A stretch of DNA of 64,000 nucleotides. It comes from Trichomonas vaginalis G3 (lineage: Eukaryota; Parabasalia; Trichomonadida; Trichomonadidae). The position numbers were made by a program, and so were the translations under genes. The notes under the pieces are model-generated. The model was not told the DNA's origin and made no database searches. It was given only the letters and a program-made list of their open reading frames with translations. The stretch is taken from the NCBI RefSeq assembly GCF_026262505.1, contig NC_067205.1, positions 15,004,001 through 15,068,000 of the forward strand. Reading direction: 5' to 3'. Below are positions 27,971 to 38,979 of this stretch, in pieces (position 1 is the first letter of the stretch; each line of letters begins with the position of its first letter).

Positions 27971-29197
27971 ATGCCGCGGCGAACAAAAGCAGTTGCAAAG
28001 CGTATAAAGAACTTAGTTCAAAGCGCGAAAAATAGGGTAGAGCCATATGTCGTCAACACTGTTGAATTTGTGCTATCTGTATTATTGAGCGGCGCTACAT
28101 TTTGCCAATCAGAATTTCAATTCATGCTGAATAACATCAAAGTTCCGTCAGAAGCTACATTTCATCGAGTCCAAGAAAAGGTTGGTCGTGTTATCATAGA
28201 AGTTGCCAGAGAATCTGTTAATTATTGGAAATCTCGAATGAGAAAATGTTCGGGACTTTTGTTTGACGGTTCTTGGAGTCAGAGAAGAAATGCAATGTTT
28301 TGCTATGTACAATTTGTAGAAGAGAAACTCAAAAAAATTGTAGATTGGGAAGTGATATCTAAATCTTTTAAAAATTTCAAAGGTAATTTCAACGGAAAAT
28401 CAAATGAAATGGAATTTGAAGGCTTAAAAAGAATGCTGAAGCGTTGGAATAATGAAAAACGTGTAAATTTTTTTGTGCATGATGGCGATGTCAAAATTGT
28501 TTCTACAATCAAAAATACGTTCAAAGGTATCAGAGAATACAGAGATCCTGGACATTTTCTTAACAATATACAGAAAAAGCTCAAACTGCCAGAATTCAGA
28601 ATCTTATCTAGCATTTCAAAGAATTTATTGCGTTGGCTTAGGCAACTTCTCAATGACACACATATGTCAATTAAAACAAAGAAGTTTTTATGGTTGAATT
28701 CCGCTAAACATTATGCCGGAAATCATAAATTTTGTCCAGATCCTGAAAAATGCAAGATGATTAAACCATGGAAATATGCAAAAAATAAAACTGCTATAAA
28801 AACACTTAAAAAATTCCTCGAAGATACCGTAAAAATCTTTGATATGGTAAAAAAGATTCATTCAACTCAAGTAGTTGAATCGATAAACCATATCAAAGCA
28901 ATGCTTGCTAATAAAAATATTAATTGGCATGCTTCTTGGCCAATTAGGATGGCAGTCACAATATTGCATTTCAATGAAAGTATGTTTGAAACGATTGTAG
29001 CAATAAGATACAGGTTAAATTTACCAACAATGCCAGAAATGATGAACAGATATTTCAGAATGTATGATACAACAAAAGATTTAATCAAAGCATTCAAAAA
29101 TTCAAAGCAAGTTCAAAAAAAGTTTGCGGCATTAAGAGCTATAAAGAGAGGTCTTCAAGCTACCGATGATCGTATTACTCTTAAATCACATAAATAA
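27971..29197 (+). CDS. Kolobok-like DDE transposase (408 aa)
   Basis: The start MPRRTKAVAKRIK is fixed by the Inr just upstream. Features in order: basic N-terminus; helical DNA-binding region; first Asp in LLFDGSWSQRRNAMF (about residue 98); a GNFNGKSNEME patch; second Asp in FVHDGDVKIVSTIKN (about 171); an RDPGHFLNNI His motif; a Cys/His patch (NHKFCPDPEKC); and the Glu in STQVVESINHIKA (about 302). This succession matches Kolobok transposases, with a distant Mutator-like fold. The length is typical, the frame is uninterrupted, and all expected catalytic residues are visible. It would cut at GG...CC ends and insert at TTAA. Mutator-like is the alternative call. Confidence 0.78.
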   Translation: MPRRTKAVAKRIKNLVQSAKNRVEPYVVNTVEFVLSVLLSGATFCQSEFQFMLNNIKVPSEATFHRVQEKVGRVIIEVARESVNYWKSRMRKCSGLLFDGSWSQRRNAMFCYVQFVEEKLKKIVDWEVISKSFKNFKGNFNGKSNEMEFEGLKRMLKRWNNEKRVNFFVHDGDVKIVSTIKNTFKGIREYRDPGHFLNNIQKKLKLPEFRILSSISKNLLRWLRQLLNDTHMSIKTKKFLWLNSAKHYAGNHKFCPDPEKCKMIKPWKYAKNKTAIKTLKKFLEDTVKIFDMVKKIHSTQVVESINHIKAMLANKNINWHASWPIRMAVTILHFNESMFETIVAIRYRLNLPTMPEMMNRYFRMYDTTKDLIKAFKNSKQVQKKFAALRAIKRGLQATDDRITLKSHK

Positions 29198-29621
29198 TTA
29201 TTAAATTTATTTCACCCTCAAAACATCATAATCTTGCACCTTCTTTGAATAAACACTTTCACCTTCTATTTTTAATTAATGTTTTTTAATTGTCCAAAAT
29301 TTTTAGATTATATAAGATATAATTTTTTATAAAAGTATTATTTTCTAAAATATAAGTATATATTCTTAATCACAAAACCTAGCATTTTATCATATCTATA
29401 TATCAGCTTCCTAAATATAATACTCATATAGTTAGTATGATTTTAATGTTTTTGAACATGAAACGAAAATATGATTACAATCATATAACATAATGGAGTT
29501 ATTGATATAACTTATATGCATGATACATTAAGAAGTCTTCCAACAATATAGATATAGTTGTAGATTCCTAGGATTCCTTTTATATTGTGAGATAATAACA
29601 TTTTTATGCTGTCAGGAGCCT

Positions 29622-29639
29622 ATGAGTGCCCATCCTTAA
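29622..29639 (-). repeat. Right terminal repeat and TTAA duplication of Kolobok-like element
   Basis: ATGAGTGCCCATCC followed by TTAA, the exact inverse of the left end. Confidence 0.88.
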
Positions 29640-32096
29640 GTTAACGATAGCTTCGAACAAGATGTTACAGTTAAGGTTGACGCCTCTAGACAAAAGCATG
29701 ACATAAATACTTTTTGTATCATCTTTGTTAATCATGAAATACGTTTCAGAAGCCACGAATTCTTGGAAATCTGGATAATCTTTCTTCATATGATCAATGA
29801 AGAACTCATGTATCATGTTTTGCAGTGTCAGATTTCCAACGCACATGGGATTTATAATCGCATTATTCATCTAAATAAAAAAACCGCAAAATTTTTTGAC
29901 GATTTTTTTGTAACAAAAATAGAGTGCATAAAGAATATTACAATTGATTAATGTAAAAAATATTTCAATGTGGATAATTGTTCTTTGTATTGAATATTTT
30001 TGCCTTTTGAAAGGAAGTACAGTTGATTGTAACATCTTCAATAGAGGTAGGGCAACGATAGAAAATTTTTGGAAAAAAAGTTCGGAGATCTTAAACGTAT
30101 CATATTCCCTGCATGGTTTGGTATCTTCCGCCATGCGTTATGCCAAACATATTGACACTTTCCAATAATTAATTTATGGTATGAGTCACAGAGTTAGATT
30201 ATAAAAAGAAAGTAAATAATTGCAATTAGAAATCATATATGTCGGAAATCAAATGTTGATGAGCAGAAACCTTTTACTCATCATAAAAGAGATAAATCAC
30301 TAAAGATTTGTATACATTAAAATTTGATATTTGGTGCTCGAAAACTGTCTGATGGGACTCCTCCAAAATGAACCAATCTATCGCTGAGGACCAAATTAGA
30401 TGATGTGGATGGTGTATTCTCTAATTCTAACTTAGGAAGAATGGGAACAAAACGAATGACGACAACAACATGTCAAACATAGATTAAATATCTATGAATC
30501 AATAAAGTATACGTGTATTGAAGGTGATAACAATCACTTGAGGTTTATAACTCTTTGACTAAATTATGCAATAATTAAATATAATCATTTTTATATTTTT
30601 ATACTGATAGTAATTAATATACTATCCTGCTTAATAAATGGTATGATCAAATTTGTTTGAAAATTTAATTATGTATATGAAACTATGTCTTCTATATAAA
30701 AATCAAAATTTTCGGACGAACCTAGATTGAACCTTTATGAAAATCTATCATTTTTGTTAATTGAGTTAATATGAATCTTTTACATATGTATATATAGCAT
30801 TGATAGCTTATATAATCATGGTTTATTCCATATTAACATATTTTTTCAGTTAAATTTGTTAATAATATCATGTAACAAATTAATTCAAGATTAGGATGTC
30901 TACAAAATGCTAACAAATAAGAACAAAATACGATTTCTCGACTTAAATTTTAATATGGAGTAGTTTTTCGTTTAAATCTAATTAAAAATGAATAAAAACT
31001 TATCTTGTACTATTTTCATTCAAAGATTTTAATAATGTAAATCATGCATTTTCATAATTCAGTACAGTTCTTTTTAGAATTAAAGTTGATGAGGATGATA
31101 TTTGTGATTTAAAATAATTTGTTAATGTTCACCTTTTATTCATCACCTTGTGGTATGTCCTAAAGCAATAGCATTATCAATTCTGCTGAATTGATCAACT
31201 CAAAATTCCAAAAAAAATTTAAAATTTCAAAAATGAAATTAAACAATTTGAATTTTCACATGAAAAAATCAATTTCGAAAAAAAATTTGGAAAATCAAAG
31301 TATTTGATAATTAGTCAAATAATCAATTTACATCGTTTTTACTCATAAAAAACAACTAATTTTTGATTTTGATATCATATTTGATAAATACTCATTCCAG
31401 AGTTGACGTAATGTATTAATTATTGTTAGAGATATTGCTTTCGCAGCAAAATTCTTATTTCATGAAAAAAAAAAAATGATTTTATTCCAACAAAAACAAG
31501 TAAACAGATGAATGGAAACGTACTATATTTTCATAAATGTAGTAATCAGCGTGTCAGCTTTTGTTTATCATGTTCGAGTCAAAATGTATTAACTTGTAAT
31601 AAGAAATATTCGAAGATTATATGAAGTATTGAGCATTCTTTGTAGAAATATTTGTAATTCATTACTAACATATATAATAAAGTTGTTTTTTTTTCCTTAT
31701 TGCAATAATTTTGTCTGATTTTAATAACTTTTCATGTATACGAGTTGTGTGAATATGCATCATAATATGCGTAAATATACTTATTTGCGACGAATAATGT
31801 GGTTGCATAATGGAGGTGCTAAATTTTGATTTTTAATATGGGCTTTGGTATGTATAATCATGTTCTTATCTCAACGTAGGAGTATTGGTGCAATATGATT
31901 AAAATTTACGAGGTTGATCTTAAATTGAATAATTCTGGAGTATAAATCACAATGCAGCTAATTCTATGTTAAAGATAGATACAGATTGTAGTAATCAATT
32001 AGGGAGTACAAATTCATTCTTTCATTTCTGTCGTATTGAGCAGAAAGGAAGAGATCATAACCCTAGGAAAAAAAGCCCAAATTTGTCACTTTTCAT

Positions 32097-32142
32097 AGTA
32101 CGTTAAACTCAATTCGCTCGGCGAATGCCGAGCACACGTACT
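32097..32142. repeat. Nested hairpin
   Basis: Outer arms AGTACGT/ACGTACT; inner perfect GCTCGGC-GAAT-GCCGAGC stem-loop. GC-rich inside AT-rich DNA. Confidence 0.75.
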
Positions 32143-32309
32143 CATCATTCAACATAATATTCTCATTCTTTGGTTATTATAGTGCCAGACAACACAAGAT
32201 TTCAAAGAATTACTTGAGTTTTCAATTAATCTTAATCCGATTTTAGATTTATCGAGAACTCCATCATCACAATCACATACTTCAGTGCGGTAACTACAAT
32301 TATCCATAT

Positions 32310-32372
32310 ACAGAAGGAAGTTCTTTTCGAACAACTCATTTGGAGTCTGTTTTGGAAAGAACTTCTTTCTGT
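32310..32372. repeat. Large hairpin H1
   Basis: Arms ACAGAAGGAAGTTCTTT and AAAGAACTTCTTTCTGT pair with one mismatch. The top carries ACTCATTTGGAGT, a variant of the CTCAT-x-ATGAG tip seen in H2-H4. Confidence 0.75.
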
Positions 32373-32569
32373 CCGACTTAATTTCATAGTTCCTGATCAA
32401 CCAAAAAGACAGAAACCACACACTATCTACTTAGGAAAGGAGTTCTTTCTAAATCTTCCTTAAATTGAGATTTTACGAGAGATAACCCTTCTATTGCACT
32501 TAAAAATGAACATTTTGATATCTTTAGTATCACACATGGTCATATATAGTATTTCATCTACATGAATAC

Positions 32570-32618
32570 ATTCATCTTTCGAAGTCTCTCATTAAATGGG
32601 AGGCTTCGAAAGATGAAT
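32570..32618. repeat. Large hairpin H2
   Basis: Arms ATTCATCTTTCGAAG and CTTCGAAAGATGAAT are exact complements; the tip is TCTCATTAAATGGGAG. It shares CGAAGTCTCTCATT with H3 inside the palindrome. Confidence 0.8.
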
Positions 32619-33377
32619 CGTTTTATTCATACAACTTTAAATCTCGAACACATTTAGAGAGTGAGTATATCATTTTATTCTTGTTTGAGTTTATTCTGAT
32701 TCAAAAATTGCAGTGAAAACAGAAGTTCACACATCATATCTGAATGTGAGCTCATCTATACTTATACGATCTCAATACCTCCACTCTAAGCATAAGAGGT
32801 GAAGTTATATAAAAATTATCAGATGCGTTGAAGTCTCAAAAGTATTGCCTGAATGCTTGTTTCATATTTGTCCAAGTAGTTTCAATGAATAAATGTATTG
32901 TTTTTTATAATTTCGATTTATTTTTAGAAAATATTCAATATAAACCTTTATTGTGTTATTTACATCTCATAAATTCTCTGTCTAAATCATATAAAAGCGC
33001 GTTTTACCCCTATAAATCAAGAAATTCATTCAATATTCATGGTATATTTATTAAATTTATACGATTTACTAATAATCAATATTATATCCTCATAAATAGC
33101 AATATATTTTGGTAATCTATGATAATCATATACAATATTTGAAATCAAATTTTCATTAGTTTAGGTTCCTTGTTAATAGTAAACCATTATATTTATTACT
33201 AATAATAAAATCTATGTGTCGTATTGAAATTCAATAAAATTACTTATTCGGTCCAAAAAAACAAATTAGATAAAATTTTTCTTTTTTTATGTAATTTTTG
33301 TTTTTCATTTTTCTCAAGATCCTAAGTTATGTTCTAACTTTTGACATCATATCCTATCATGCTAGGCTATATATTAT

Positions 33378-34974
33378 AGTATAGATCCAAGGTGATGTGA
33401 TTTTTGCATCCCTGGGATGGACGATACACCCAAAGTGTCACCTTTTTGGGATAACATGAATTTGAAATATCATGAGAGTTCTGCAAACCATATGCACAAT
33501 ATCTATTCAGCCTGACTTCTTGTATATATGAGTTAGACTTCTTAAATATTGTGCTTGGGGCGATATAAGCATTTCCGAGATTACCATCGTGCTCTATAGT
33601 ATGCTACTTCTCCCTGGTTCTAGCTCAGTTCCAAGGATATTGGCGTTCAAGGATTTGGCAAGGTCCTTCCGAAGTCTCTCATTCGATGAGAGATTTCGGA
33701 AGAATCTTGCCTTAAAGTACTCCAACTCTTGTTCTTTTGTTCCTAAATAGTGAGAAAAGTTATTTGACTACTTAAGGTAGAGATTATCCGAGGTCCCTCA
33801 TTTGATGAGAGGCCTCGATAATCTCTGCCTTAAAATTGTACACTTGTAGTCCATGAGAGTGTAAGTATACATTGATAGGACAGCTTTCTTCTGAAGTCTT
33901 AGATTTGATGAGAACCTCAGAAGAAAACTGTCCTATTTTATAGTAAAAGGAGTTTCAGGAGCTCCAAAGCTCCCTTTCGTAAGGATTAGGAGCTTTGGAG
34001 CTCCTGGTTCGTAGATGTGTTTCGCATCTTTCATCAGCAAAGGACATTTACCATCTGGGACTCTGTTGATGGAGACTCAGGAGCTCCAAAGCTCCCTTTA
34101 GTAAGGATTAGAAGCTTTGAAGCTCCTGGTTCGTAGACGTGTTTCGCATCTTTCATCAGAAGAGGCCCAAATGGTAAATAGCCTCTGCTGATGAGCTTCA
34201 GGAGCTCCAAGGCTCCCTCTCGTAACGATTAGGAGCTTTGTAGCTCCTGAAGGTAAGGTAGGATTGCTCTGATCTCTAATCAGTAGATGCCATGCCTCAT
34301 TATGAACTCTACTGACAAGAGATCAAGAGCTCCAAGGACTCCCTTTTTAGTTAGTGGCGTTCTCACTATTTAGTAGGATTGCTGATCCTACTAATGAAGT
34401 GATCACTTAGTATACGTTTTGAATAAATTGAATTTTTTTTAGAATTTAGTATTTTTTATAGACATCACATGTATATTATAAATACATAAATATATTCTTT
34501 AATTCAAAAAATTCAATTCGGTTTTGGGATGGGTATCCCAGCCCCAAGTATTCAATTTTATTCAATTTTTAAAGAATTTTGGGTTGGGATGCCCAGACCA
34601 AAACAAGCTTTATATTTTGATGTGTAGATACGTATGTGTGCATCATTGTTGTGTTATATATTATGTTTTTAATGAAAAAAAATCTGATTCAAAAAAAATT
34701 ATCACTAATTAGTTGATAATATAAAGAAAAAATAGATAAATTGTATGTTTTGAGAGTATTTATCCACATTCACTCATATGAATTTCATTAAATAGTGTCT
34801 TTTTAGTCCCAAATTTATTTTGAATTATTGAAATCAAAGAAAAAAAATCAGAAAAATTTCTCGAAATTTTTATTTTCAAAAAAAATTGGATTTTATATTG
34901 AAAACTGACACTGGGAGGACGATAGGGCTGGGATTGGAGATACCCCGCTCACTTGGGAAAAATACGGATCTAAT
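33378..34974 (+). repeat. Left arm of 4-kb palindrome
   Basis: About 1.6 kb that is the near-exact reverse complement of 35840-37438; by eye only a handful of mismatches or single-base indels, so over 99% identical. The arm starts AGTATAGATCC and ends near AAATACGGATCTA. The outer two thirds is a chain of small hairpins; the inner third is AT-rich. No protein is encoded. High arm identity means recent formation, gene conversion, or an inverted assembly duplicate. Confidence 0.92.
33657..34400 (+). repeat. Chain of about ten hairpins within the left arm
   Basis: Consecutive stem-loops at about 33657-33711, 33771-33832, 33877-33939, 33958-34008, 34032-34072, 34079-34128, 34151-34193, 34199-34247, 34271-34325 and 34371-34399, with short spacers. 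Example stems: TAAGG-AGAGATTATC in the second, ATAGGACAG-TTTCTTCTGA in the third. Three related units carry GGAGCTCCAAAGCTCC/GGAGCTTTGGAGCTCC, alternating with TTCGCATCTTTCATCAG-type hairpins. Smaller hairpins lie further out (about 33430-33452, 33491-33553). The right arm carries the mirror image. Confidence 0.85.
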
Positions 34975-35839
34975 TTTAAGATCTAATTTTATATACTTTT
35001 TTTTTCAAATAATGAGAATAAACTTTTCAAAACAAAGAATACTCAGAAAAACATTATTATGGTTGGGTAGTTTACAGAGAGATAAAACAAATTTCAAAAA
35101 TTATGAAACCGTTAAATTTGCGCTGATCGGATTGAAATAAAATACTTTTGATTAAAAATTACAACTTTTACTCTTTGCTTGATGTCTATTTAATTTGGAA
35201 AAATTGAAAATATTATCGAAGTTTTTTATATCAAAAAACTGGTAATATTAGTAAAAAAATTAATTTCCTGAATGATATAATATAATATTAGAATTGAATA
35301 TAAATAAATTTGAATTCAAATTCGATATCTAAATCATTTGAATTTCATAACGTTATCGAATCGTCAACGTTACTATTTTATATGGAATAGTTATAGAGCA
35401 ATTATTTAATTTTTAATATTTGAATTATCAATCTTCCATTCAAAATGTAACTAAAGCACAAAAAGAAAGATACATTATTTTTAATTTGCATTCACTCCAA
35501 GCTAACGTTCGCCATTTAAATTTATTAACAACTCCATATTTTTATTATAATTCTAAATCAATTTCTCGTAAAACTAATAATTTATAGTATGTTAAAGGCG
35601 GAAATTAAACAAAGATAAAGAACACCTATTTTAATTTCATGTTGCAAACTTTATTAACATTTTACAAAGGTAAATAAACTCCTTTCGCCGATCCGATTTG
35701 CCCCATATTTAAAATATAGCTTGCATATGTAGAAGAAAAGCTAATTTTGAAGTACGCCCCAAATCCACCAACAGGATTTCGAGCTACTAAAAAGGTGCTT
35801 TTAAATGTGATTTTTTTTATAAAAAATTAAATTTATTTT
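34975..35839. other. Palindrome spacer, about 865 bp
   Basis: Unique AT-rich DNA between the two arms, with poly(A/T) runs. No convincing gene; the 34886-35140 frame straddles the arm edge and is low complexity. No transposase or other element was seen. Confidence 0.65.
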
Positions 35840-37438
35840 ATAGATCCGTATTTTTCCCAAGTGAGCGGGGTATCTCCAATCCCAGCCCTATCGTCCTCCC
35901 AGTGTCAGTTTTCAATATAAAATCCAAATTTTTTTTGAAAATAAAAATTTCGAGAAATTTTTCTGATTTTTTTTCTTTGATTTCAATAATTCAAAATAAA
36001 TTTGGGAGTAAAAAGACACTATTTAATGAAATTCATATGAGTGAATGTGGATAAATACTCTCAAAACATACAATTTATCTATTTTTTCTTTATATTATCA
36101 ACTAATTAGTGATAATTTTTTTTGAATCAGATTTTTTTTTCATTAAAAACATAATATATAACACAACAATGATGCACACATACGTATCTACACATCAAAA
36201 TATAAAGCTTGTTTTGGTCTGGGCATCCCAACCCAAAATTCTTTAAAAATTGAATAAAATTGAATACTTGGGGCTGGGATACCCATCCCAAAACCGAATT
36301 GAATTTTTTGAATTAAAGAATATATTTATGTATTTATAATATACATGTGATGTCTATAAAAAATACTAAATTCTAAAAAAAATTCAATTTATTCAAAACG
36401 TATACTAAGTGATCACTTCATTAGTAGGATCAGCAATCCTACTAAATAGTGAGAACGCCACTAACTAAAAAGGGAGTCCTTGGAGCTCTTGATCTCTTGT
36501 CAGTAGAGTTCATAATGAGGCATGGCATCTACTGATTAGAGATCAGAGCAATCCTACCTTACCTTCAGGAGCTACAAAGCTCCTAATCGTTACGAGAGGG
36601 AGCCTTGGAGCTCCTGAAGCTCATCAGCAGAGGCTATTTACCATTTGGGCCTCTTCTGATGAAAGATGCGAAACACGTCTACGAACCAGGAGCTTCAAAA
36701 CTTCTAATCCTTACTAAAGGGAGCTTTGGAGCTCCTGAGTCTCCATCAACAGAGTCCCAGATGGTAAATGTCCTTTGCTGATGAAAGATGCGAAACACAT
36801 CTACGAACCAGGAGCTCCAAAGCTCCTAATCCTTACGAAAGGGAGCTTTGGAGCTCCTGAAACTCCTTTTACTATAAAATAGGACAGTTTTCTTCTGAGG
36901 TTCTCATCAAATCTAAGACTTCAGAAGAAAGCTGTCCTATCAATGTATACTTACACTCTCATGGACTACAAGTGTACAATTTTAAGGCAGAGATTATCCG
37001 AGGCCTCTCATCAAATGAGGGACCTCGGATAATCTCTACCTTAAGTAGTCAAATAACTTTTCTCACTATTTAGGAACAAAAGAACAAGAGTTGGAGTACT
37101 TTAAGGCAAGATTCTTCCGAAATCTCTCATCGAATGAGAGACTTCGGAAGGACCTTGCCAAATCCTTGAACGCCAATATCCTTGGAACTGAGCTAGAACC
37201 AGGGAGAAGTAGCATACTATAGAGCACGATGGTAATCTCGGAAATGCTTATATCGCCCCAAGCACAATATTTAAGAAGTCTAACTCATATATACAAGAAG
37301 TCAGGCTGAATAGATATTGTGCATATGGTTTGCAGAACTCTCATGATATTTCAAATTCATGTTATCCCAAAAAGGTGACACTTTGGGTGTATCGTCCATC
37401 CCAGGGATGCAAAAATCACATCACCTTGGATCTATACT
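35840..37438 (-). repeat. Right arm of 4-kb palindrome
   Basis: Inverse copy of 33378-34974. Its outer end (TATACT at 37433-37438) abuts Maverick B directly. The three bases outside each end are TAT, a possible but very weak target duplication. Confidence 0.92.
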
Positions 37439-38965
37439 TATGCCAACCTTCTCGAGATGTAGTTAAACTTACGTAGTGACTATGCGCAGGTAGGTTTTCA
37501 CCTGAAATCGTTTTACTTCCACCTGTTTCCTTTGAAGAGTTTGCACAATACAAAAACCTGTCGACTATTTGTTCCCATGCACCAACACCAAACATTGCTT
37601 GAGGACCTCTTGCTTCCATTGACGTGTAAATAGAACCTACTGGGTTCATGAAATCAAACATATGAGATATTATAGGATTGTCCTTTTGAACTTAAAATAT
37701 AGTGCAACCATTTCAGGTTTCTTCTGGTTTGTGTCAGAATTTTTTATAATATAATCTTATGTTTTCAGGGTAGTAAAGTCTGACTATAATATTTATTTCT
37801 GTCATCTGTATAATAGTATACTATTCTCGTTTTTTCTATTGCATTATATCTTTTATATCTATAAAAATCTAAATAGAATGTTTGCTTTTTTGGGTCTGCG
37901 TGTAGTGTTCTGACGTCAACACCATAGTCATAATAGTATGGTGCTGGAGCTGGGTCAGGCAATGTCATATCTGCCATTTCATAAACTCTTAAATATTTCT
38001 TTTGTTCGTCTCCATAGAAGTTTAAGTAGCAGTTGTTGTCTAATGGAACTTTAACTTGTGTACCATCGTTCTTTTTATAGCTTACATACATTTCATTGTT
38101 ATTTTTCGGAATGAGTTTACACCGTATACCATTTCTTAAAGACTGTACAAACTCCCATCTAAAATATTGTTTTCTTCATAGATAGAAAAGTCACCAACAA
38201 TAGTTTCAATATTTTTTGTTGTTCCAACTAAACTTTGGTATATTTCATTGACATATGTTTTATCTGCTTTTGTCTCTAATGTTTCTTGTAAGTTTGTTAT
38301 ATTTGCAATGGTATGTGTATGTCCAACGGCACTTTTACTGTTTAAGGTTTCTTGTAAGTTTGTTATATTTGCAATTGTATGTGTATGTCCAACGGCACTT
38401 TTACTGTTTAAGGTTTCTTGTAAGTTTGTTATATTTGCAATGGTATGTGTATGTCCAACGGCACTTTTACTGTTTAAGGTTTCTTGTAAGTTTGCAATAT
38501 TTGCAATGGTATTGTATGAGTCTTTTAGAATATTCGTTTTCAGCTCTTGTCACTTCACTTGACATTTTATTGTCAACATATGTTTTGTCTGCTAGTTCAG
38601 GATGAGTATGTTCTTTCGTTGCATATGTTGCATCTGCTCTGTCATGTTCTTCTGAACTTTTTCAATGACATACTCTTTGTCAGCTTTGTTGTCAACATCT
38701 GCTTTCAAAAAGAAGTTCATCTATAGGTTTTCTCGTTTAAAGTTCCTTTTGTTGGATTTATACAAACAGTATGGTTCTTATTGTCTTGAAACAGAAACTC
38801 ATCTGTCATTGGGTTTATCGTCAGTTTTAAGTTTCCTTCTTTCAATGACTCAGATATCTTAGAATAGTTTGAAAAAGTTTTGTTGTGTTCTTATTTAGAG
38901 CTTGTACAATGAGTTGTCGGTTGTGTTGTATTTCTCTCATAGACGCTGTTTCTTTCGACATTTTT
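37439..38965 (-). pseudogene. Phage-like tail fibre with collar domain, broken
   Basis: Minus-strand fibre relic. Nearest the palindrome is the collar-type C-terminal domain (NPVGSIYTSMEARGP, GAWEQIVDRFLYCAN, NLPAHSHYV). Further upstream are a beta-rich stretch (VRTLHADPKKQTFYLDFYRY) and a 66-bp tandem repeat encoding 22-residue H-x-H units (SKSAVGHTHTIANITNLQ). Homologous to the fibres of A and C. Its tip is cut off by the palindrome junction. Broken. Confidence 0.7.
38281..38544 (-). repeat. 66-bp tandem repeat in fibre gene, four units
   Basis: GTTTCTTGTAAGTTTG recurs at 38281, 38347, 38413 and 38479, exactly 66 bp apart, so each unit adds 22 residues to the fibre. The first three units are almost identical and the last has diverged. 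Confidence 0.9.
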
Positions 38966-38979
38966 ATTCTAGATAAAAT

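Larger units (their letters stand above)
27208..29635 (+). mobile_element. Kolobok-like DNA transposon, 2428 bp, apparently complete
   Basis: Bounded by 14-bp terminal inverted repeats GGATGGGCACTCAT (27208-27221 and, inverted, 29622-29635) and flanked by a TTAA duplication (27204-27207, 29636-29639). One transposase gene (27971-29197) with its own Inr. TTAA duplication plus GG-starting termini and the D-D-E protein layout fit the Kolobok superfamily better than Mutator (8-11 bp duplication). piggyBac also uses TTAA, but its transposase differs. It lies inside a reading frame that resumes in phase on the other side. Confidence 0.8.
27076..29870 (-). pseudogene. Host-type reading frame split by a Kolobok-like transposon
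   Basis: Minus-strand frame starting at 29870 (MNNAIINPMCVGNLTLQNMI) and open up to the transposon edge at 29636. Beyond the element, the frame continues from 27203 to a stop at 27076 in the same phase once one TTAA copy is counted, giving a 120-aa product (363 bases with stop). The second part reads RGQLNSAPFLSFKKIEHS. It is not recognised; mixed helical, one Cys pair. The exact phase match argues for a real gene that was intact when hit and for a recent insertion. Upstream frame 29871-30134 (MAEDTKPCREYDTF) abuts it and might belong to the same locus, but no trichomonad intron signals link them. Confidence 0.55.
29871..33377. other. AT-rich spacer with scattered hairpins and weak frames
   Basis: No convincing gene. 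Weak candidates on the minus strand: 29871-30134 (87 aa, MAEDTKPCREYDTF) and a 51-codon open stretch at about 30320-30480 ending VPSDSFRAPNIKF, which looks more coding-like than its surroundings and may be a gene remnant. The frames at 32149-32421 and 32828-33115 are judged spurious, the first because it overlaps a hairpin. From 32097 onward, large hairpins appear that belong with the palindrome to the right. Confidence 0.6.

Noticed and set aside
27208-29635. Mutator-like (TvMULE) assignment of the 408-aa transposase
   Set aside because: The flanking duplication is TTAA and termini start GG, which fits Kolobok better; kept as the alternative.
29871-30134. Intron linking the 87-aa frame to the split 120-aa frame
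   Set aside because: No trichomonad 5' GTATGT or 3' ACTAACACACAG signal in the right places.
32149-32421. 90-aa minus-strand frame with Cys/Asp stretch
   Set aside because: It overlaps hairpin H1, lacks an Inr and has no family resemblance.
32828-33115. 95-aa plus-strand frame
   Set aside because: Low-complexity Phe/Tyr/Asn/Ile composition expected from AT-rich spacer; no Inr.
33375-37441. TAT target duplication around the palindrome
   Set aside because: Three A/T bases are too likely by chance, and the two flanks do not join into one continuous Maverick gene.
38281-38544. Regular 66-bp repeat as a possible CRISPR-like array
   Set aside because: Units are contiguous with no unique spacers and encode a fibre repeat; the organism is eukaryotic.
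38248-38605. Two overlapping plus-strand frames of 104 and 116 aa with repeated units
   Set aside because: They are shadows of the 66-bp tandem repeat in the minus-strand fibre gene.
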